NCBI GenBank assembly: GCA_030998225.1
Contig: JAPYXD010000555.1
Location: 4,588,001-4,652,000, forward strand
From: Diplolepis rosae
Lineage: Eukaryota; Arthropoda; Insecta; Hymenoptera; Diplolepididae
Direction: 5' to 3'
DNA: 64,000 nucleotides
A program made the translations under genes and the position numbers. A model generated the notes under the pieces. That model was not told the origin of the DNA and did not search any database. It saw only the letters and a program-made list of their open reading frames with translations. Positions 35,069 through 44,430 of this stretch are shown here, piece by piece (position 1 is the stretch's first letter; each line of letters opens with the position of its first letter).

Positions 35069-35579
35069 TTAAGGAAACGATTTTGCAGAACAACGCTTAT
35101 TTCGTATCTCACATATTTTGGTGAAAAAAATCGAATTTTTTTTAATATTAAAAATCAAAACATAAAATATACATCCTGTCGAGAAATTTCTTAATAAGAA
35201 TGTGTAGACCTGATTTAGGCAAATAATTTTTCATCTGAACTTTTTTTATGTATCTCATATATTTTGTCTAAATAATGGAATTCTTGAATTTTAATCGTAT
35301 TTTTTGGAATTGAAACAAAAAATATATGTTTTTTCATAAACTGTGTAAGACAAAACTTTTAGATCTTTTTGAAACGAACAACTTTGTATTGTTACGTTTT
35401 TTTCGTATTTCACATATTATTGTTAAAAAATTGAATTTTGGATTTTCAATAGATTATTTTTGAATTAAAAAAAGAAATATGCATCTTATGAAAAAATGTT
35501 ACAATTCAAATTTGTAGGTCTTTATATCTTTTTTATTCAATCTGATAATTCTATCGAGAGTTATGCCGCACACGACCTA

Positions 35580-35628
35580 CAGACAGACAGATAGACAGAC
35601 AGACAGACAGAGACAGACAGACAGACAC
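35580..35628. repeat. (GACA)n microsatellite
   Basis: About a dozen GACA/CAGA units in tandem with two imperfections, internal to element R copy 2. Confidence 0.9.
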
Positions 35629-35757
35629 TTTCGTAAAAACCCTTTTTTCGGACTCAGGGGGTCTTAAAACGTAAAGATTTGATGAAATTTTCGAAAGTCA
35701 TTTTTCACATAAAACCAATACCTTCTCATCCATGATGAGAATGTAAAAATAGTTAGT

Positions 35758-36197
35758 TGACCAGCAGAATAATTTGGTGTCAATTACAAAAATTATGTCG
35801 TGACAACAAAATATTCTCAACAAAACCATTTTGTTGCGATTACTAACTTTTTTCTCCTAGTGTATGTCCAAATAAATAGACATAACTGTTAATCGAACCA
35901 AAACCAAAACTAAAGAATTTGCTTCTTATAAGGCTAACCAAATTTTTGGTTAATTCAAGAAAAAAATTTGTTTTATGCAATCAAAGATGCTTCATTTGGA
36001 TATTATATGATTAGATCAATCGAATTATCCCATTGATTTAAACAAATTTTGATTGACTTATTTAACTTGCTTTATTTAACAAAATGGTTTAGTCAGACAA
36101 AGCACATTTTTTTCTGGATGTAAATAATACCTTCTTATCCTTTTTCTTTGTAGTTTATTTTATTTATTTATTTAACAATTCACTTTCATAAATTGTA
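35758..36197. other. about 0.4 kb without a gene
   Basis: AT-rich sequence, nothing recognised beyond CAACAAAA-type low-complexity words. Confidence 0.45.
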
Positions 36198-36934
36198 AAG
36201 GGTTTTCCAATAAGGGTGATATGTTTTGAAATTGAAAAAAAACACTGAATATTCATTCGGAATTGATCGAAATCTTTTTTATTATATTGGATATTCTATG
36301 CCATTTATGATTTAAACAATATATCGGCCAAATGTCCCCTGAGACTTGAGCCAAAAATGCGCCTCATCAGAAAAGATGATTTTTTGATGAAAATTGGGAT
36401 GATTTTCAATTGATTTCAGAGCCCAATCCGCGAACTCCCGACGCAAACGATGGTCATTAGGCTTCAGATCTTGGGCCAGAATCATCTTATAGGGATGCAG
36501 GCCAAGATCCAATCGCAAAATACGCCAGGTAGTCATCCTGGACAGGCCCAATTCCTGAGATCGGCGTGGCACGGACAATTCACGGTACGGCGGCTATATT
36601 CTGTGTAGAACGTGCGGTACGCATACGATTTTTAGGCTTAGTATCCAATAGAGTAAATTGACTCTCCAACTTATCGATTATTCGACGAATTGAGAGCGCG
36701 GATGGAGCAGAATGACGACCATATTTTGCACGATATGCTCTTTGAACACCGACAAAACTTCTCGAATTTTCATAAAATAATTGGACAATTTCCAAACGTT
36801 GTGGAAGCGTGAAACTACTCATGATTAAATGGCAAACCTTACTGATCACAACTGACAGCAGACGTCAAAAATTTCAGTTCAAATGACCCCGATAGGGACA
36901 TTCAAAATCATATCACCCCTATTGGGAAACCCTT
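36198..36934 (-). mobile_element. 737-bp internally deleted Tc1/mariner (DD41D-type) transposon
   Basis: The ends are AAGGGTTTTCCAATAAGGGT after TA (36196-36197) and ACCCCTATTGGGAAACCCTT before TA (36935-36936). The minus strand encodes the N-terminal part of a transposase; the C-terminal half is deleted so that coding runs straight into the 3' end. Confidence 0.9.
36312..36822 (-). pseudogene. DD41D-type transposase, N-terminal half
   Basis: Starts MSSFTLPQRLEIVQLFYENS (36822) with a first helix-turn-helix. There is a frame break near 36580, where roughly 15 codons appear lost after STQNIAAVP. It continues in another frame as ELSVPRRSQELGLSRMTTWR, LHPYKMILAQDLKPNDHRLR and the first catalytic Asp in HQKIIFSDEAHFWLKS, then stops. 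It is complementary in content to the C-terminal fragment at 27784-28440, but the terminal repeats differ, so it is a different family. Confidence 0.88.
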
Positions 36935-36936
36935 TA

Positions 36937-38685
36937 TAAGTACAGAAGAGAAAAATTTAACAAGTTTTTAAAGAATACTAAGTTCGTTTAATCTGTTTGA
37001 TTTTTATTTTAACATCGTATATATATTCGAAGGGAAAAATCAGATAAAGGAAGGTAAATCCTTTATTGTTGCCACATCAGCTTTAAGATTTATCAAGTTC
37101 GGTTTACGTTTACTTGATTCCTTTTCGCTTCCAATGGAGCTTAAGTGTAACATTTCTATCTGATCAGGAAGGTTATTTTATGTCCCTTTTATTTGTATTA
37201 CTAGAACTATTATATGTATATATAGGTACCCACGAGAATTTTATATGATCCGTAAAATCCCTTCTTTCAAAGAAAAAACCACGTGACTTAATTTCTTCGT
37301 TATAGTTTTCATTCATGTGTGATGATATTTCTTGTACACGAAATATCTTCCTAAAAATTAAGAAGATGTGACATAATACAATAAAAAACGTCTGTCTGGT
37401 TTGTTTAGTGAAAAATTTGTCAAAATAATTTACACATAACTGTAATTGGCAATACCCTGATAGAACAGTTTCTTTGAATCAAAGAAACATTTCTTTGATA
37501 TACTTTAAAGAACATTTTTTTGAATTAATAAAACTTTCTTCAATTCAAAGGCATTTACAATTATTCAACCTATATATTTACCTATATATATAAATCAAAT
37601 GAAATATTGTTTTATAAAAAATAATTTCATTAGGAAGTCTATTATTAATCCCTAGCAGAAATTTTTCTGCGGCCTTGGCCTGGTTCTGATCAAGGAACCT
37701 AAATCGGTAATGAAACACGACTCGACCAGGCCCAGACCTGGCAACCTGGTCACGTGGTGAGATCCAGTTCGAGCCTGGTATGTTTTATCATCAGTCTGGG
37801 CCTTGGTATAGCGATTTCTGCACTGTATTTCATGGATGGACTATTAATAAATAAATCTTTCCCCGAGTTTTTTATACTTGCTTTTTATGTTATTTCTTTC
37901 CTTTCAAAAATTTTCTCTACATCAACCTCTAATAGAAAGCCTCAGGGTGAATGACATATATAGCATATTGGATAATAGGGATCTGAATTCTGCATCAGGT
38001 TTCTGATATATTTATATTTAACAAACCATAATTTAAATTAACAGGGGAAGTAAATGAACTCACTGAAATCGTTTTTGTAATGGACAAAAAGTTAAGAAAT
38101 GAGCTTTCTTTCTCTTAAAAGTAAACATAAGCCCTTGAAACGCTAATGTAAATTTGTTTCCTCTATATTTTCCTTGCAGAAACAGTATAAAAGGGATTTT
38201 TAAATTTTTAATATTTTCTTTATATTTATTTTTCCCTTTGATGTTAAATAAATGCATTTTTTAGAGGAAAATTCTCAACGTTGTAGTAAAATATATGTAT
38301 GTTAGAGAGGATAAAAATTATTAAAAAATGGAAATTTTCAATGTAATAATAAAGCTTCTTAAGAATCTTTTGCTCTTCTTATTCACTAGATTTTTATCAC
38401 TGGAACTACTTAAAATATTTTTAATAAAATTGAAGTAAAACATCAGAAACATGTACACGAAATCATCTTTGAATTTGATATTAGGATAGACATTCTTATT
38501 AACGGAAACAAAACATTTAATTATAATTTAAAGACTGCTCTATTTCACGGAAGAACTAATTGTTGATATTTATAAGTTTTATTATTACATCATGCATATT
38601 ATTATACTGTATGTATTGTTTTATTGTTAGTAATTATTTAAAATAATGAAGATTGAGTTTCGAAGGTTCTGTATAAATATACCTA
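36937..38685. other. about 1.75 kb of intron without a gene
   Basis: AT-rich. A short CAAAGAAA-type palindromic cluster (TTTCTTTGAATCAAAGAAAC) lies at 37468-37500. A C/G-richer stretch at 37670-37800 has GGCCTTGGCCTGGTTCTGAT and CAGTCTGGGCCTTGG words. Frames at 37754-37954 and 38060-38257 show no recognised domain. Confidence 0.5.
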
Positions 38686-41504
38686 CACTGAGAAAAAAGA
38701 TTCTTAGATCCAAAGAAATGTATTTAATTGATTCCATTTCTCTGTATCAAACAATTCGTTACCCAATTCAATTAAATATTTTTTAGAATCATGAAACGCG
38801 TGCTTTGATTCAAAGAAATAATTTATTTGATAGGCATTTCTTTAATACAAAGAAATATTTCTTTACTTGTGTATGTGAGCGAATTAACTCAACCAATTCA
38901 TTTCTTTGAAACTAAGTACCTAGTTTATTTGAATCTTGTTTTCGCACTCAAAGAAATATTTATTTGATTCAATAAGTCCTATTTTTTGAATTCAACAAGA
39001 CGTATTTGAATCAAATAATTTATCCATGGATGAATCAAGCTTTAGGTTTTCTTGAATCAAGGAAATATTTATTTAATTGAGGCATTCATTAATTAATTTA
39101 GGAAGATATTTATTCGATTCAAAGAGTTGATAAATGTATATCAATGTAACGTTTTTTTATATGAATAAAATATTGTGTTTACATAAATATATATTTCTTT
39201 AGTTGAAAGAAATGTTTTTTGTGAACAGTAGAATGGAAGAATTCATTCAAAAATGAACATTTATTTCAAAGAAAACAATATTTTGTTGAAATGACTGCAA
39301 GTACTTTCAGTTAAAATAAATAATTTCTTTTATATAAATGTTTGGCATCATTGTTACAATTGTCAATCTTTTTGAACTTTCAACATATTTTGTAGAATTA
39401 AATCTTTATTAGATTTCTCCTAGGAAATATCCGCCTACATTATCAATATAAAATAATTTAAACCAAAAAAACCAATTTTTTAAGAGAAAGAAATATTTTT
39501 TTGAAAAAACTGTAGATATTTTTCGTTTAAAACATTTGTTTATTTAATTTAAAGGTTTGCCATATTTGTTATGATAACATATTTTTTAAACTTGAAACAT
39601 ATTACATATAATTAAATGTTTATTGGATTCCTCCTAGAAAATATTCGCTTGCATTATGAATATGGAATAATTTAGACCAAACAAACCATTTTTTCAAAGA
39701 AAGAAGTATTTTTTCGGAAAAACTGTGGTATTTTTCGTTTATAAAATTTGTTTATTCCATTTAAACGTTTGGCGTAGTTGTCATGATTACATGTTTTTTA
39801 AACTTGAAACATATTTTCTATAGAATTGAAAATTTATCATTACCGTTCTAAGAAACATTCCATCTCATTATCAACTTGAAATGTATCATTCCAAACAAAT
39901 ATTCGTCCCACCGTAGTATCCATTTTTTTCTATATTCAACTGTTTGTAATAGTTGATATAAACATACATATACATACTTTCAAATGTGAAATATATTTCA
40001 TAGGGTTGAAGATTTATCAGTCTCTTCAAAGGAAATATTCGTTTTGATTCACAATATCAAATATATCATTTAAAACTTAATTCAATTATAATTACTTTTT
40101 TATTTTTCACTTAGGCTTTTTAAATTCAATTGATTTTACAAAAATTCAAACAGCAAAAGTCTTGATAAATTTATAACATAAAATCTCAAAAATCTACACA
40201 AGATTTAGATTTTACATAAATTTCTTAGGAACAATAATAATTTAGAATTCACAATTGTATAATTTATATTTTGAAACTATACAACACAGAAAATAAAAGA
40301 TTTTCCATTTAAATGTTTTTACACAAGATTCTTTTTTATATTAATGTAATTTTTGAATATATATTTTAAAATTTAGTTTCATTAAACTTCATACGTATAG
40401 TTATAATAAAAATGCATACTAAATATTAATTAATAATTATATTATATATTTATCAATAATCATAATTATAATAATTTAAAAAAATATTTTATGAATAATT
40501 TATAAAAATAGTTGATTTATTTTTACTTGAGTGAGGCTCAAAAGCTCTAGTCACGACACATTTCTCTCACAAGCTCTGAATAACTCTTGCAGTCACTATA
40601 TAAGAAAGTTCCAAATTTTACGTCTCAGGATTGTAAGCGAGCGTGTGCGTGATTCGACGAAAGCGTATCGTCCTATATATAAGTTTTAGTTATTAGGTTT
40701 ATATTTGCGAAGTTGTATATTTAAGTGTATTTGTGATAGAAAATATGATTGGCTGCGACTGAATGGTTTGAATGTAATTGTATGATGCTTATATATGCAT
40801 GTATCGGATGACAAATGGCAGGTTCGAGGTAAGAATTTTTTTGTTATTTAAGAGAACCATGACAACGTTTATACTTGACTCCTTACAATTCAGGAAGTTT
40901 ATATTACTTTAAATTTAAGAAATATTTCTTAAATTTCAAAACACGTTTATTCATATCAGTAACATCTTTTTGACACAAATCTCTAACTTACCATAGGCAA
41001 TATTATCGTTCTTTACATCCATTATTACTCAATACACTTTACTACTTGACCATTTTAAACAGTAAATCACATCTTCGGAGCAAATAATTATTTAATCCTA
41101 CCAAAAATTATCTCCTCATTTCAAAGAAATATTTCTCTCAATTTACAATTCGCTCATTACAAACAAGGAATCAGATATTGGAATGGAAAACAAATTTACT
41201 TGAACCAATGCAAATTTTTTTGAATTAATGTATTGTTTCTTTAAAGATGCATCACATCATTTTACATCAAAGAATTCACTTCTCTTATCAAATAATTGCT
41301 GCACAATGTTAATAACATATTTATTCAATCTAATGAATATTTAATAGTACTAGAAAAACATTTTTTTGCTTTAATTATTCATTTTTTAAAGACAATAAAA
41401 ATATTTCTTTGATCTAAAAAAATATTTATTCTTCACCATCCAGCTCAACCATTTATTTGAATCAAAGAAATATTCTTTGATTCCAATATTCTTTTTTCTC
41501 AGTG
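38686..41504. mobile_element. 2.8-kb TA-flanked element with many CAAAGAAA repeats
   Basis: The ends CACTGAGAAAAAAGATTCTT after TA (38684-38685) and AATATTCTTTTTTCTCAGTG before TA (41505-41506) are inverted. About 400-500 bp at each side is filled with direct and inverted copies of words like GAATCAAAGAAATATTT. The centre (about 39360-40100) has three diverged tandem units, each with ATAATTTAGACCAAACAAAC-like and CTTGAAACATATT-like words. No transposase frame; non-autonomous. Confidence 0.75.
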
Positions 41505-42349
41505 TATAATATTAATTATGTTTTGAAAAAGTACGACATCATGGTCAATATTAATCTTATGTAAATTCTAACTAACTAATTAATTACACCAATGCAATGT
41601 AAAAACCAAAAATCATGATTTCATACTTGAAATTTAAAAGTTTGGTAAATTTTTGACGTTCACAGTACGAAAAAAGCTTTTATTGAATCAAAGAAAATTA
41701 TATGTTTGAAGGACTTGCTTTGGTTAAAACAAAGTATCTTTGAACCAAATAAAATTTTTTGTAAATCAAATAAATTTCTGCCTAAAATCAAACAAATTAT
41801 ATCTTTGACCATATACCAATGCGTTAATTTCTTTGTTTTGAAGAAAAATTTATTTGATTCAAACAGATATTTATTTGGCCCAAAGATATTTTGTTTGAAT
41901 TAAACAAATTCTATCTAATTAAAATAAAACATTTCTTCAAATCAAAGAAAGACTGAAAAAAATAATTTTCTTTCATTTAATCGAATCTTTTTTCTTATTG
42001 CAAACAAAAATATTACTATAATCAAATTAACATGGTAAAATAACAATAAAGAGCCATGCTAATGTTGGCATAACTGGATTCTTTATGAATCTCTAACATG
42101 ATACAGTTTATGGAATCAGAATTATGCTTATAACTTTAAATGATTTATTTCAGTTGGGTACCTTTCTTCAACAAATTCCTAATCCTCTCGGATTAATTCA
42201 ACCAAAATCGGGTAGTCGAAATGCACATCCCATATGGTTGTACGATTTCGTACAATACAGGATGGTTAATCTAATCGAAAATAATATTAATTTCGTTCAA
42301 TGTGAATCTTTCAAAGATCCGAAGAGTCGAAATTTCGTAAAAATGTGCC
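41505..42349. other. intron sequence with a second CAAAGAAA array
   Basis: 41660-41960 is dense in CAAAGAAA/TTTGATTCAAA words related to the preceding element, without clean ends. The frame 42124-42381 has no recognised domain. Confidence 0.55.
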
Positions 42350-42983
42350 CTAGCAAACAGCAAATCAGAATCATTAACTGAAAATGAGTAAAAAAAAATC
42401 TAGTTTCCAATAACTTGAATTTTTTACGACAAAATCGAAGTCATGGAGATTGTGTATTCTTGTTTACGCAGAAATTTAGTAAGTTTTAAAGTCAAAAAAT
42501 TAAAACTGTACCGAATTAAAAACAAAATTTTGGGAAATTTAATATAAACATACATTTATCACATTATTTAATCAGGAATTCTGGAATTGAGAATATTATG
42601 AAATGTGATGATTAATAATTTATGTATTTCATAGACTAATTTTAAAAGTTTGTTTCTATTTGATTATTGACGATATAATTTCGACAAACGTTTAGACCAT
42701 ATTTATCTACTCTTTTTCAACCAGAAAAAAGTTTTATTTGAATTTATGAAATCGTTTTTTAGCCTTTTTGAAATGAAAGAAATTATTTGTTTAAAATTAT
42801 ATATTTGATTTGAAAAAATATTTTTTTCGATTCAAATACAGTACTGGCCAAAAACTTAAGAAATAATTTATTTAATTTTATTATCTTTGAACGAAGACAA
42901 TTTGTTCTTCAAATTAAAGAAAATATTTCTGTGAGTCACATTACGTATGTACTATGCGACTGTGCAGACATTCATTTCTTTAA

Positions 42984-43315
42984 GGCCATGTCTTACTTAT
43001 CCGATCCCTACCTTACTGACACTTTTCTTTCACCCTTCGCATTTCCACATTAATTAACATATTGAGTTTAAGCCTTAAGTACTTAAGTAAAAAGCACTAG
43101 AGATTGATCTGCTTATAAATTTTTCTAATCATAGAAAAAAATAATTTTTGGAAAATATCTGCTTCTAAATATTTATAATTATGAAAAAATAAACATTCAT
43201 TGGTGCTTTTTACTTATTTACTTGAGGTTTAAACTCAATATCTCAATCAATGTGGAAATGCGAATGTCGAAAAAAGGCGTCGGTAAGGTAGGGATCGGAT
43301 AAGTAAGACATGGCA
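42984..43315. mobile_element. 332-bp TTAA-flanked MITE, GGCCATG family
   Basis: GGCCATGTCTTACTTATCCG after TTAA (42980-42983) is mirrored by CGGATAAGTAAGACATGGCA before TTAA (43316-43319). The inner blocks TTTATAATTATG and TTGAGGTTTAAACTCAATA also pair. The paralogue at 22.9 kb reads CCTTAATTC here, the empty site. Confidence 0.93.
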
Positions 43316-44430
43316 TTAATCCAATGAAAAAAACAAATTAGATATTTCTTCAATTCAAATAAACTTTTCTTTGGCCGTATAGTAAGGTAAAAGCACCAAT
43401 AGCCGAACGTCTAAGGAAATGTCATTCAATTTTTTGTATTAATCGTTCTAAATGTGATGCGGAATCAAGAATTGCCGCAATTATTTTGATGTATGTGTCC
43501 TCCCTACTATAACAAAAAGTCCAGAGTTGTGTTAAATCTGAATAATCCATTTTAATAATTCTTTTCATTAAATAATGCTCTGGAGCCAATTGCCGGACGG
43601 GAAAAGTGAATTGATCCAATAGCCGGACAGCGCTGCACCAATACTCGGACAAGAGAATATTATAATTTGATTGATATGGATTTGATATTTTTTAAGCATA
43701 ATAAACACTGGGAAATATTTACGCAAACATTTTTCAGGCCTACGCTTTTAAAAAAAAAATATTGAAAAGATTTTACAAATAGAATATATTATATTTAGAA
43801 GCTTGCAGCACTAATTGTCAATCGTTTTTGCCTTATATCCTCAATCGCATTAATATAATATCCGTTTTGGTATAAAGCTTTTTAATCTTTTTTTCTCATA
43901 CTTTTTCCATGACCTTTAATAAAGACACCAAATACATAAAACCCAGAAAATACATATGTTAAAATGAAATACTTTCTCAAAATATCAGATTTTCAGCAAA
44001 TCCATAGTTCAAACATTATTTCTTTAAAAAATTATTCATTAATAATCATAGTTTATCATTATTATTGAAAATTATCATTCAAAAAGATCAAAAAGTGGGG
44101 AAATTCCACTCTGAAATCCATATTTTCATTGTTCTCAATGTAAAATCAACAAGAAAATAAACGTCAAATGTCAATTGAGGTTGGATTTCACATTTGACTA
44201 ATTAAAATATGTTTAAAGTAATTTGCCTAATATTTTATTAGATGATCTTCTATGAATCGAAAACAATCAAATACTTACCACATTTCTTAAAAACACAAAA
44301 GCAGTGCAATGTATCGCCGGACACGCGTTCGGTTATTAGGCAAAACGAATATCCATTGACCTAATAGCCGGATTTAAAATATTTAATTAAAAGAAAATGT
44401 TTTTTAATTTTGAAAAATATTATGGTTTAT

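Larger units (their letters stand above)
34110..35757. repeat. dispersed element R, copy 2
   Basis: It opens with G/C-rich words (CATCGCGCGCTTCGCGCCCC, TCGTCGCGCTGCGCGCTCCG) and continues TTTAAGTTTATTTCTTATAA. After a 525-bp MITE insertion it resumes AAACGATTTTGCAG. It ends with a (GACA)n tract, GACTCAGGGGGTCTTAAAAC and CCTTCTCATCCATGATGAGA. CATTCTCATC near the start and GATGAGAATG at the end are inverted. Copy 1 flanks the Tc1 at 17-20 kb. Class unknown; no protein gene found. Confidence 0.7.

Noticed and set aside
35580..35628. CRISPR-like array of short repeats
   Set aside because: It is a plain (GACA)n microsatellite without spacers, in a eukaryotic intron.
33828..36120. Possible large element with CAAAAAACATTTTTTTGG-like ends
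   Set aside because: The candidate ends match poorly and no target duplication is evident.
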